Source: a virus. From it: DNA of 37,106 bases. The notes below the pieces were generated by a model. It made no database searches and was not told the DNA's origin. It worked only from the letters and a program-made list of their open reading frames with translations. How positions within the stretch are numbered: the first letter of the stretch is position 1; every line of letters starts with the position of its first letter. The stretch spans positions 1-37,106 of IMG/VR virus record IMGVR_UViG_3300034198_002086. One strand, written 5' to 3'. The position numbers were made by a program, and so were the translations under genes. Shown here piece after piece: positions 14,145-22,060 of this stretch.

Positions 14145-14793
14145 ACTGTTCCTTTAACCATTCGCTGTTGTTAACTAGTTGTAGAGCTTCTATATTACCT
14201 TTATTTGTCTCTCCGTAATCACGGCCTGCTCTTGCACCTTGTAGTGCTAACTGACTGTAGGCATGATATGGTTTAGCCATATTACACCACACCGCTAGTC
14301 TATAATTTGTGGCTATTTCAATTTGGAACTCTATGGCCTTAGATGATAACTTAACACATTCTCTAAATGCGGTACGCCAGGTGTTATAGGCTTCATAGTC
14401 AAATCTATGTTCGTTGCTTATTTGCTGTACAGCAATTATACCACCTAGACCAGTAGTTATGTCAACCTTTGGTTCAACTTGCGTAAATGCTTTCTTGGGG
14501 AATAGTTTTACTGCTCCGTGGCCGTATTTTAAATTGTTAATAGGATTTATACTACGCCAAACATGCACCCGTTCTGCTGTAGCAGTATAATTAAATTCAA
14601 AGTTGTCTACTATCCACGCATCTGCATCTACTACGTAAAACATATCTGTAGATGATTGATCTGCACAGGCCTTATGTGCATTATAATAACCTAGTACATC
14701 AGAAACTACTTTGGGATTAGATTTTTCCTTAAGCCTATGTAAATTTTCCCAGGCTCTAGGTTCTCCCATTGTTAGAAAGAATACATCATACAT
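14131..14793 (-). CDS. Putative GT-A glycosyltransferase, paralogue A
   Basis: 220 residues. VFFLTMGEPRAW at the N-terminus and FYVVDADAWIVDNF (DAD at 56-58) form the nucleotide-sugar and metal (D-x-D) core of GT-A enzymes. Three blocks match the gene at 15351: NPINNLKYGHGAVKLFPK, TWRTAFRECVKLSS and RLAVWCNM followed by GARAG. The two are therefore paralogues flanking a methyltransferase gene. This copy is shorter, lacking about 90 C-terminal residues. The role is transfer of a sugar to an unknown acceptor (fibre protein, host glycan or modified DNA base). It overlaps both neighbours (14 and 8 nt). Confidence 0.72.
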   Translation of the reverse strand: MYDVFFLTMGEPRAWENLHRLKEKSNPKVVSDVLGYYNAHKACADQSSTDMFYVVDADAWIVDNFEFNYTATAERVHVWRSINPINNLKYGHGAVKLFPKKAFTQVEPKVDITTGLGGIIAVQQISNEHRFDYEAYNTWRTAFRECVKLSSKAIEFQIEIATNYRLAVWCNMAKPYHAYSQLALQGARAGRDYGETNKGNIEALQLVNNSEWLKEQYDAI

Positions 14794-15358
14794 AGAAATA
14801 CCATATGCTTGTGTGCGGAGGATTAGTTACATCCTTGCCTAATTTTGTTTGTAAATAAGTTACATTACGTTTAACATCTGGCCATTGATCAGTGTAATCA
14901 TGTCCGGCAAATATGCCTCCGGACTTAACTTGCGGTAACCAAAAATCAATATTAACTTTGTCACTTGGATTAGTATGTGCGGCATCTAGGAATACCATAT
15001 CTACATCTAATTTAAGATCTTCGATACCCGTAGGACTGTTTGCTCTTACTGGTACTATGTTAGAACAATCCTGTGTGTTGTCTAGAAATGTGAATATAGT
15101 ATTTTTTGTACCTGGTACTGGCCAGCCGTTTTTCTTTGCTACTTCTATGTTTATATTAGGAACACTACTATCGTTACCCCACCATGGGTCAATACAATAT
15201 ACTTTAGCCAGTGGCGCGGCTTTGGCTATAATACTAGAACTTTTACCATGAAGGCTTCCTAGTTCTACTATGATACTTCCAACTTTGTTGCAAGAAGCCG
15301 CTAGCTCGTGTAATACTCTACATTCTTCATCAGTTATGTATCCTGGAATATTATTCAT
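14786..15358 (-). CDS. Class I SAM methyltransferase (Methyltransf_24-like)
   Basis: 190 residues from ATG 15358, chosen over a GTG at 15367 because AGGTGA stands 6 bases before it. IVELGSLHGKSSSI (about 30-43) is motif I, VYCIDPWWG (53-61) motif II and DVDMVFLDAAH (118-128) the acidic strand. SGGIFAGHDYTDQWPDVK is highly typical of the family often associated with glycan or antibiotic biosynthesis (MacroCIN-related O-methyltransferases). It lies between two paralogous glycosyltransferase genes and overlaps both by 8 nt, so O-methylation of a sugar or glycan is a reasonable inference. Confidence 0.82.
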   Translation of the reverse strand: MNNIPGYITDEECRVLHELAASCNKVGSIIVELGSLHGKSSSIIAKAAPLAKVYCIDPWWGNDSSVPNINIEVAKKNGWPVPGTKNTIFTFLDNTQDCSNIVPVRANSPTGIEDLKLDVDMVFLDAAHTNPSDKVNIDFWLPQVKSGGIFAGHDYTDQWPDVKRNVTYLQTKLGKDVTNPPHTSIWYFYV

Positions 15359-16295
15359 TATCGTCACCTACTCCTGCTAGAACCTGCGTTTCCCTAATCA
15401 TAGGACCCAATCTATTTGGATTAACGTAGGTGCTCTTAAAAAATTTACTGCCAAAGGTATCTAAATTAGCAATGTCTAGGTCTAACTCTTGTCGTAGTAT
15501 AATTCCTAGTTGGTGTGTTTTATTACGTAAATCTTCTTCGCCCTTAATTGATGGTAATACTGTTTGATTAAAGTAATTTACTAACCATTCAAAGTCACGT
15601 ACATTAATATAATCAAACTCATTTCTTTTTAGATTAGTTAAGTAACAACCCAATCGGGCACCGTACATGGCCCATAATCCATTTTGTACATCTTCACCTA
15701 CTGAACACCACACTAATAAACGTTGATGATTTTTGTAATGAATACGTTTTTTCATTTCACGTGGGTCAACAGTAACACCGCCAACCAAACTCATCTTTAC
15801 CCCTTCTCGAAATCCAGCTCGCCAAGCCTGTAACGGACTAGCATTATTCATTACATCACTGTAGACATTATTCATTTGAACATAATTAATGTCCCAACAA
15901 AAATCAACTTGTGAGCTGGCTGTTTCTGCGGCCTCATGACTTTTCATTTGTTCTACTACATGAACTGGCCAGCACTTAACTCCGCCGTTACCGTATACTA
16001 ATCCGTTTACTACATTCTTACCGGCCCAGGAAATAACATCATTCTCATTGACTGAACTCAAATCTACCTCTGCATTAAAGAAGTCTTCGCGTACAATGTT
16101 ATCAGCATCCACAGTAATGAAACGTTTTGTTTCTGCTAATTTTGCGGCGGCTTTATGGCAAGCGTCTGATCCTTTAACTCCGTGACTGCGTTTAGCCCAC
16201 GGTGCTTTACGTAGCAGGTCAGCATAGTTATAATCTGCATTTGGTTCGTCATAGCTGATAAACACTATGTCAAATTCTGTCATTGGTAATTTCAT
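15351..16295 (-). CDS. Putative GT-A glycosyltransferase, paralogue B
   Basis: 314 residues. FDIVFISYDEPNAD opens a Rossmann-like first strand; RFITVDADNIVRED (DAD at 63-65) is the metal-binding motif. NVVNGLVYGNGGVKCWP, AWRAGFREGVKMSL and RLLVWCSV with GARLG correspond to blocks in the 14131 product. The extra C-terminal about 90 residues (SIKGEEDLRNKTHQLGIILR and onward) are helical and absent in paralogue A. It overlaps the upstream gene as ATGA (4 nt) and the methyltransferase by 8 nt. The acceptor is unknown. Confidence 0.75.
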   Translation of the reverse strand: MKLPMTEFDIVFISYDEPNADYNYADLLRKAPWAKRSHGVKGSDACHKAAAKLAETKRFITVDADNIVREDFFNAEVDLSSVNENDVISWAGKNVVNGLVYGNGGVKCWPVHVVEQMKSHEAAETASSQVDFCWDINYVQMNNVYSDVMNNASPLQAWRAGFREGVKMSLVGGVTVDPREMKKRIHYKNHQRLLVWCSVGEDVQNGLWAMYGARLGCYLTNLKRNEFDYINVRDFEWLVNYFNQTVLPSIKGEEDLRNKTHQLGIILRQELDLDIANLDTFGSKFFKSTYVNPNRLGPMIRETQVLAGVGDDNE

Positions 16296-17251
16296 TGTAA
16301 TGTAACTCTTATATATGGATTGTCATGCAATAGGGTATGGCTAACATCTAGGTGTTGATCAATATCAAATACATTTTTGTTTTTGATATCATCAAGTGAT
16401 AGTCTAATTGTTTTTATGTAATAACTGGGATCACTTTTCTTAACCACATGCAAGTCAACATGATCAAATATTGAAAATTTATACGGGTCTACAATGTTAC
16501 TATGTACACGTACACCATCATCTGTAATATTTAGGCCAATATGATAATTTCCCATATCATATGAATAATACTGTGCCGATTGATTGTTAACCATATGTGC
16601 AGTTTCTACTCTGTGATCAAGTATCTGTGTTTGATATGATGAGAAAATTCTTTTAGTATAGATTACTATGTCAGTTGTAGGAATTGTTACATTGAATAGT
16701 ACTCTTTCTTTTATTATCAATTCTTCTGTTGGAATTCTTATAGTAGCATATAGCTTCAATGGATTAGTTGCATTAACAATATAAAATTCCATATTGTCGT
16801 AACCATCATACATTAAATTATTAGTGTTGACAATAGATAAGAATCCATCTAGGCTTTCCTTATGTACTGTTAGTTCTGCTAGGTTGTCTTTAGTGTATAT
16901 AAACAACGATACTTGAGTTCCTATAACTGCTTCGTCTACTTGATTAACTTTGTATAACGCACTATTCTCGTATTGTATACGTCTAAGATAATTATCTTTT
17001 TTAAATAAATTTCTAAGGCCAGTGTCTTTATCAAACGCAACAATTAATTGTGTTACTGCTAATTTGTTTAACATTACCGCAGTAACTAACTCGTGATCCA
17101 CAGGTACATCAATATATGGTTCTTTTAATTTGTCCACGGACGGCTGTTTAATTATGTCGCGGATTTGGCCCGAGTCTATGTCAAAGAATACATAAAACTT
17201 AGATTTAACTTCTTCAACAGTACTGAAAAACTCAGATGTTAATTCGAACAT
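16292..17251 (-). CDS. Hypothetical beta-rich protein in glycosyltransferase run
   Basis: 319 residues, mainly predicted beta strands with regular hydrophobic alternation (VLFNVTIPTTDIVIYT, FDHVDLHVVKKSDP, YYIKTIRLSLDDI). No signal peptide, membrane span or catalytic motif is seen. Beta-sandwich composition would fit a carbohydrate-binding or virion-surface protein. The position between glycosyltransferase genes, with 13-nt and 4-nt overlaps, makes it a candidate acceptor or scaffold for the glycan. I recognise no family. Confidence 0.65.
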   Translation of the reverse strand: MFELTSEFFSTVEEVKSKFYVFFDIDSGQIRDIIKQPSVDKLKEPYIDVPVDHELVTAVMLNKLAVTQLIVAFDKDTGLRNLFKKDNYLRRIQYENSALYKVNQVDEAVIGTQVSLFIYTKDNLAELTVHKESLDGFLSIVNTNNLMYDGYDNMEFYIVNATNPLKLYATIRIPTEELIIKERVLFNVTIPTTDIVIYTKRIFSSYQTQILDHRVETAHMVNNQSAQYYSYDMGNYHIGLNITDDGVRVHSNIVDPYKFSIFDHVDLHVVKKSDPSYYIKTIRLSLDDIKNKNVFDIDQHLDVSHTLLHDNPYIRVTLQ

Positions 17252-18039
17252 AACTTTCTAATAGCAGTATCAAACTCCGGAGTATAAAAACTGTTAGAGT
17301 AATGCCATATTCCTGTTTGGTTGTAGTCGCCTACTTTAATGTGCTTGTCATCTGTTGCCCAGAATGATAATAATGTATACCAATCTTTAAATGCAAGGTC
17401 CGGGATATTGGTATTGTTTGTTTGTTTACTCATGTTAGTAAACGTAATTCCATAGTCTAATGGATCTTGTTTTTTTAACTTTAGTGCCGCAGATAACATA
17501 GTATTGTATAGTAAGTGCATATCTTCATCGTTACTATACGCCGGGCAAGCCTGGTCTTTGATTTCTTTCCAATGGTCTGATACTAGGTATAGCAATCCGC
17601 ACATATCAGATAATTCTTGTGTTTTATTATACAAGAAGTAGTTAGCCCATACATCAGGCAAGTCGTTCTTGGTTATTAGTTTGCGATTTTCGTACAAGTC
17701 ACTGGATAGTCGTTGTGATTTATAATCAACAGGTTTGGTGAAAACTAAATCATGATGGTCTAGCATATCAAAGTGTACATTGATGTCACTCAGTACTAGA
17801 GTGTCAGCATACATAAATGCTGTTTGATTGTAGGGGGATGCCTGGATCGCTGTAATCATTCCTCTTTCGGCAAATGGCTCAGGAACCATAACAATCCCTT
17901 CAAATTCTTCTGCTGTAATTGGTTTAGTTGTTACTAATGTAGTAGGCAAGTTACTAAACTTTTTTGCCGACAATGCTAGTAATTTTGCTTGGCCTATGTA
18001 CTCTGGGTCAGCGAATGTAATAATACCTTTTTTAGTCAT
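17239..18039 (-). CDS. Putative GT-A/GT8-like glycosyltransferase
   Basis: 266 residues. KKGIITFADPEYIGQAKLLA starts a GT-A nucleotide-binding strand. SPYNQTAFMYADTLVLSDI (about 68-86) resembles the central acid-metal region of GT8-type enzymes (ADTLVL in place of D-x-D-x-x). WHYSNSFYTP near the C-terminus resembles the GT8 HY/HF region. The SPYNQ block is shared with the upstream neighbour (18032), so the pair is related. It overlaps neighbours by 8 and 13 nt. The sugar donor cannot be told from sequence. Confidence 0.65.
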   Translation of the reverse strand: MTKKGIITFADPEYIGQAKLLALSAKKFSNLPTTLVTTKPITAEEFEGIVMVPEPFAERGMITAIQASPYNQTAFMYADTLVLSDINVHFDMLDHHDLVFTKPVDYKSQRLSSDLYENRKLITKNDLPDVWANYFLYNKTQELSDMCGLLYLVSDHWKEIKDQACPAYSNDEDMHLLYNTMLSAALKLKKQDPLDYGITFTNMSKQTNNTNIPDLAFKDWYTLLSFWATDDKHIKVGDYNQTGIWHYSNSFYTPEFDTAIRKLCSN

Positions 18040-18925
18040 AATAATATTTGTTTAGGAAATCGTTGTAATGGCGCAGTAGGGCCATTTTGTTCATGACGTG
18101 GATGTCTTCACCCTTCATGTTAACTAGAATATTTTTCCTAACATCAGGAACCATACTAGCCATAAAAAGTATTCTATCCTTTTTAACTTCTAATATATCA
18201 TCTAATTGATCCATGTAGCGCATACTACCAGGAGGAATGTTACAGGTTAAGTTATTTTCAACTTGCCCATTTAAAATGTGTATTGCTATGCTTGATGCAT
18301 AATCAGTCCTAAACATCGTGCCGGGGAACTTGTATAAGAATCTATAATAATCATAGTTTTCTTTTACATGGTGCCACATGTCAAAAAACTTTTTACTGTA
18401 ATCAGTCTTTTGCCAATAGATAACTGTACTCCACCACATGTCTATCCCTAATGGGTGTAAACGCTGTTCTTTACTATGTGGATCATTACCTCGTAGCCCG
18501 TGTGCATTTCTAAATAATGCTAGTTCATAATCAGTGTCAAATAATAAATCTAAACAGTTAGAACCTAATAGATAATCCACATCCAATAACAACGATTGAT
18601 TATACGGGCTAAGATTGTAAACATTGTGTTTGTTAGTGTTACTAAATTGTGTTGAGAATTCTACATCAATACTATCATGATGCACTCTAGTATTCTTTTC
18701 GTGATGTACATCCTCTACTATAATTTGATCAAATGCGTAGTCTCTTATTTCTTTGGGACAAGTTTCTTCTAATGCTTTATATGTTGCACCATCAGTTAGT
18801 AAGGTGGTATTGTTATTTTTAAGGTTAGATTTTACTGTTAGCGCACATATTGTTGCTAACCTATCGTAACTAATTTTATCATTGTTATAGGCAAACATAA
18901 CAATGCCACGATCTAAATCACTCAT
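18032..18925 (-). CDS. Putative GT-A glycosyltransferase
   Basis: 297 residues from ATG 18925 (MSDLDRGIVMFAYNN), which overlaps the upstream stop by 8 nt; a longer frame upstream lies inside the previous gene. RGIVMFAYNNDKISYDRLA is the first strand and donor loop. SPYNQSLLLDVDYLLGSN (DVD at 115-117) carries the D-x-D motif and matches the SPYNQ block of the 17239 product. GIDMWWSTVIYWQKT is a typical core strand after it. Sugar and acceptor are unknown. It is the first enzyme gene in the minus-strand modification run. Confidence 0.7.
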   Translation of the reverse strand: MSDLDRGIVMFAYNNDKISYDRLATICALTVKSNLKNNNTTLLTDGATYKALEETCPKEIRDYAFDQIIVEDVHHEKNTRVHHDSIDVEFSTQFSNTNKHNVYNLSPYNQSLLLDVDYLLGSNCLDLLFDTDYELALFRNAHGLRGNDPHSKEQRLHPLGIDMWWSTVIYWQKTDYSKKFFDMWHHVKENYDYYRFLYKFPGTMFRTDYASSIAIHILNGQVENNLTCNIPPGSMRYMDQLDDILEVKKDRILFMASMVPDVRKNILVNMKGEDIHVMNKMALLRHYNDFLNKYYYD

Positions 18926-19262
18926 TATAGTCGACAATTTTTTTAATGTTTCTAGACTTAGAAACTTTGTTATATTCAATATAATAGTTGTTCATTGCCT
19001 TTTGATATCGGTCTCGAAGAACATTATAAAACTCAGGTAAGTTTGTAATTAGAATAGGAATGCCATTATCATCAATGAATGGAAATTCATCTGAAGTAAT
19101 ATGATTGAATGTGTTTAATTTTTCAACCGTAGATGTAAAAACACCATTTTGGTATGTAACAATTAAGTCGCTGGCTAACTTAATCTTAAGGTTGTTTAGT
19201 TGAGTGTTTAGCGTTAGTCGATAATTGCTAAAGTCAAGTGCTTCTTGTAATCGGATATCCAT
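18918..19262 (-). CDS. Conserved T4-like phage hypothetical protein
   Basis: 114 residues. MDIRLQEALDFSNYRLTLNT at the N-terminus and YNKVSKSRNIKKIVDYNE at the end resemble a small protein found near structural genes of T4-like cyanophages (from memory, not a search). It is mostly helical and charged, with no catalytic motif. AGAGG lies upstream of the ATG. It is the first gene after the hairpin and late-type box at 19296-19350 and overlaps the glycosyltransferase gene by 8 nt, so it leads the minus-strand run. Confidence 0.72.
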   Translation of the reverse strand: MDIRLQEALDFSNYRLTLNTQLNNLKIKLASDLIVTYQNGVFTSTVEKLNTFNHITSDEFPFIDDNGIPILITNLPEFYNVLRDRYQKAMNNYYIEYNKVSKSRNIKKIVDYNE

Positions 19263-19295
19263 TAATAAAACCTCTGAGTCAGTGTCTAAAATTAT

Positions 19296-19326
19296 AACAG
19301 GTTGATCTAGTTAAAGTCAACCTGTT
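19296..19326 (-). terminator. Hairpin between tail genes and glycosyltransferase run
   Basis: AACAGGTTGA (19296-19305) pairs perfectly with TCAACCTGTT (19317-19326) over 10 bp with an 11-nt loop. On the minus strand it is followed by ATAATTTTAG, a modest U-rich tail. It lies after the last tail gene and 34 bp before the next ATG. It could be a terminator for the structural unit, or a 5' stem for transcripts starting at the late-type box at 19343. Confidence 0.55.
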
Positions 19327-19342
19327 TATTAAACTAGTGTTT

Positions 19343-19350
19343 TATTTATG
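19343..19350 (-). promoter_or_regulatory. Late-type promoter element
   Basis: CATAAATA on the minus strand matches 7 of 8 bases of the T4 late promoter TATAAATA. It sits 2 bp beyond the stop of the 19352 gene and about 80 bp before the 18918-19262 gene. It would allow late expression of the glycosyltransferase run. Confidence 0.5.
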
Positions 19351-19351
19351 A

Positions 19352-20371
19352 TTACGAATCATCTGCACCAGTGTCAAAAGTATTAACAATGGTTAGACTG
19401 TTTGGGGGATCAATATCAAATATAACATTTTGGTTTTGCAAGCTAGTTTCTGGATCTGCTTTACGATACGTAACTTGGAATCCAGTAGTGCCATCAATCC
19501 AATGTCTAAATGCTCGATTATCAAAAATAAGTTTAATCAATAGGGTATTGTTACCAACTAGTCTACCCCATACTTTAATTTGAATTCCGGAATAAGCACC
19601 GTAGCCACTATATCCGCCATAACCGTATCCGCCATAATTGCCACCAAAGTTTGCTTTAGCAGTTAACATAAGTTGATAGGTTTGTGTTAACGCATAAAGG
19701 TTATCCATGCCCGGAGGTTGAATGCCAATAGAGCCAACACAAGTTGATCCGTTAACTCCAATATTAATAGCACCGCATTGGTCCACTAGATATTTCCAAT
19801 CTAAATAACCTTGGCTTGTGCCACCGACTGCTGTAGGATTTATTTGTAGTTGCCCGCCCGAATTAAAAAAGTAACGTAATTTATCATAGCTATCAAAATT
19901 AACTTGAAAGCTGGCCGCCATATAATATCTCCAGGGAGTATTACGTGTTACAATACCGCCCACAGGAGTAGTAACACTTCCGTGATATGGTGCTAGTGTA
20001 TTTTTATGTGCAGTAATTTGATCAGTATAATATTGTAGGGTTTGTCCTAATGCACTATCAGTTAAACTAATCTTTTCATGTACAGCTCTACGTTGAAAGA
20101 ATACTTGGCTTGGTATATCACCAGTTACATGTCCTGCTACACTAACGGAGTCAATTGCACTATTAAATACTGATGCTTCAATTAAGTCACCGACATTTAC
20201 ATTATCTGCCTCATATGTATTACCCCAACCAAACTTGTAATTTGCCTGTGTTGTAGGATCAGTCGAAGGAGCAGAGTTAGGTGTTGCATCACTGAACACT
20301 CTATTAATATTATTAGCCAAAGCATTCCAACCGGACGCTTCGACGTAGGTGTGTAGATCACCAAAGGCCAT
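19352..20371 (-). CDS. Tail/fibre-tip structural protein with Gly/Tyr-rich loop
   Basis: 339 residues. YDKLRYFFNSGGQLQI is a motif common in phage tail-tip and fibre proteins. Residues about 243-262 are Gly/Tyr-rich (FGGNYGGYGYGGYSGYGAYSG region), reminiscent of the Gly-rich receptor-binding loops of T-even adhesins, though overall similarity to gp38 is not claimed. The N-terminus is Ala/Asn-rich and helical. It overlaps the upstream fibre gene's stop as TAATG, with GGGAGG as ribosome site, and is the last gene of the virion unit. A receptor-contact role is inferred. Confidence 0.7.
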   Translation of the reverse strand: MAFGDLHTYVEASGWNALANNINRVFSDATPNSAPSTDPTTQANYKFGWGNTYEADNVNVGDLIEASVFNSAIDSVSVAGHVTGDIPSQVFFQRRAVHEKISLTDSALGQTLQYYTDQITAHKNTLAPYHGSVTTPVGGIVTRNTPWRYYMAASFQVNFDSYDKLRYFFNSGGQLQINPTAVGGTSQGYLDWKYLVDQCGAINIGVNGSTCVGSIGIQPPGMDNLYALTQTYQLMLTAKANFGGNYGGYGYGGYSGYGAYSGIQIKVWGRLVGNNTLLIKLIFDNRAFRHWIDGTTGFQVTYRKADPETSLQNQNVIFDIDPPNSLTIVNTFDTGADDS

Positions 20372-21375
20372 TACTTACCTCCCACCACAACCTCTATAGT
20401 TCTAATACCTTCTTCGTCTGACGAATGTAGCGCACGACCAATGATAGCTAATGCGTTTGGTTTAGAACTTGCCTTAGCTGTACCTGGTGTACTGCTACTT
20501 ACTAGACGATCGCCCTTCTTAACTGGGCCAATCACTTTAACTGGAACACGACCTGCTAGTGCTACCGGTAATGCTAATTTTGTTCTAGCTAGACCTGCAT
20601 TTAGTAAGTACGCTGGATTGTCAGAAATGATACCAAATACATCAGTATCATCTGCATCTGTTGTTTGTGTGATTTCTTTATCGCCACCAATTTTAACAAC
20701 TGTACCCGGAGTATAATTTACGTCGGCTTCATACATCTCGGCAACGTCAGCAAATTCTGCTTGGACTGCAATACCACGGAATTTAACATTAGCACGTACT
20801 GGTAAGTTAACACCGGGGCCAATGGCCGCAAACTCTGCACCTAAATTTTCACTTATGTTTGGTGTGTATTCTGCATCACTGCTAATAATCGCCATGATTG
20901 AATTACTTACAATAATCTTAATGGCATTATGTAGATTGTTACCAGTGTCGCGGATTTTAACTGCACGAGCAGTAGTATTGGATCCAGCAAACCCAATTGG
21001 TACATGTTCTGTACCAGTCCACATGTATAATTGTTTTGTAGTGGTATCCATCCAGAAGTCACCTGTTCTACGACCAGTATAACTTGGTTCAGTATCTTGT
21101 GCTACTAGCTGTGATAATTCTTTCCATTGGCCAATGGTGTCATATACACTTAGTCGATTAGACTCAGTATCGTACCAAAGTTGACCAACTATTGGATTAC
21201 TTGGCGCCGCGGCAGAATTAAAATTTTCTAGCATTGCTACTAGATTCTCTGCCATAATTTCGCCATAGCCAGCATAGTTTTTACCTAGCAAGCGTAAACT
21301 AGTACTAACGTCTAGTGTACCATCTGGAATCGTTGTTAATAACGAGCCACTTGTTTTGTTGACATCATATGCCAT
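20371..21375 (-). CDS. Tail fibre-like structural protein
   Basis: 334 residues. Two short repeats, GQLWYDTESNRLSVYD (about 64-79) and GDFWMDTTTKQLYMWTG (about 105-121), are the W-x-D-T-x-x-x-x-L-Y units frequent in fibre proteins of T4-like aquatic phages. The C-terminal region FADVAEMYEAD, GTVVKIGGD, FGIISDNPAYLL, LPVALAGRVPVKVIGPVKKGD resembles the domain seen at ends of phage fibres and in Peptidase_G2/IMC-like chaperone modules. No cleavage site is asserted. It lies between a baseplate-type gene and the Gly/Tyr-rich gene, in TAATG coupling with the latter. Confidence 0.75.
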   Translation of the reverse strand: MAYDVNKTSGSLLTTIPDGTLDVSTSLRLLGKNYAGYGEIMAENLVAMLENFNSAAAPSNPIVGQLWYDTESNRLSVYDTIGQWKELSQLVAQDTEPSYTGRRTGDFWMDTTTKQLYMWTGTEHVPIGFAGSNTTARAVKIRDTGNNLHNAIKIIVSNSIMAIISSDAEYTPNISENLGAEFAAIGPGVNLPVRANVKFRGIAVQAEFADVAEMYEADVNYTPGTVVKIGGDKEITQTTDADDTDVFGIISDNPAYLLNAGLARTKLALPVALAGRVPVKVIGPVKKGDRLVSSSTPGTAKASSKPNALAIIGRALHSSDEEGIRTIEVVVGGK

Positions 21376-21400
21376 TTGTAATTTCCTCTTTTACTTAACT

Positions 21401-22036
21401 TTAGCCTACTCTAATTCGTACTGTGTATCGAACTTGAAGCAATCTATTAGCTGATTTTTGAACTGGGTGGAAAGCAACGTGTGTTAGCAACAACCCTTCA
21501 TTTAATCCTGCGCCCTTACTCTTAAGGCCGACTTCATCAAACACAAAAGAACCATTAAAATCTGCCGCATTGTCTGCCGCGGATTGTGCGACTCCTGCTA
21601 GGTTAAAAACTTCATCAGTTGCGCTAGGTTCAGTATAATCTAATACACAATTGACAATCAAATCAGTATAGTTAGTACCGTTGATATGTTCAACTGTCAT
21701 GTAATTTTTATTAGGATCTGTGTTTAGTGGACTTTCAGCATCAATTACTTTATAAAAAGTAGGATTGTACAGGTCTTCTGATTGACCGTTTACATTCGGT
21801 GTTTTATAAGAAATAACACCTAGATTGTCAATGATAGTTCCACCATTGCCAAAGTGCATTTCATACATTGAATGTATATTTTTGTTACCCAGCATATTAA
21901 CCATAGCAATGCTAAGATTTTCTGGATTAATAGCATTGCGTCGGTTGACAAGAATGTCACTGGATTCTGGATCCCAGATCTTTAAATGGCCTTCTGCGCT
22001 AAGGTTTGCTAACTCTTTATTCGAAAACATGTTCAA
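21401..22036 (-). CDS. Virion structural protein (baseplate/fibre-associated)
   Basis: 211 residues. The C-terminal part (FVFDEVGLKSKGAGLNEGLL, THVAFHP, LLQVRYTVRIRVG) resembles a conserved structural protein of T4-like marine phages that follows the large gp7-position protein; this is recognition by pattern, not a search. The rest has beta-rich segments with many Asn and Asp. GAGG lies 6-7 bases before the ATG, and a TAAATA-type late box lies about 20 bp upstream. Confidence 0.72.
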   Translation of the reverse strand: MNMFSNKELANLSAEGHLKIWDPESSDILVNRRNAINPENLSIAMVNMLGNKNIHSMYEMHFGNGGTIIDNLGVISYKTPNVNGQSEDLYNPTFYKVIDAESPLNTDPNKNYMTVEHINGTNYTDLIVNCVLDYTEPSATDEVFNLAGVAQSAADNAADFNGSFVFDEVGLKSKGAGLNEGLLLTHVAFHPVQKSANRLLQVRYTVRIRVG

Positions 22037-22052
22037 TCCTCAATTATAGTCT

Positions 22053-22060
22053 TATTTACC
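22053..22060 (-). promoter_or_regulatory. Late-type promoter element variant
   Basis: GGTAAATA on the minus strand between the giant gene and the 21401-22036 gene. The same 8-mer recurs before the gp25-like gene at 34693. It keeps the TAAATA core of T4-like late promoters. The short distance to the ATG (about 17 bp) would leave a very short leader. Confidence 0.4.
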
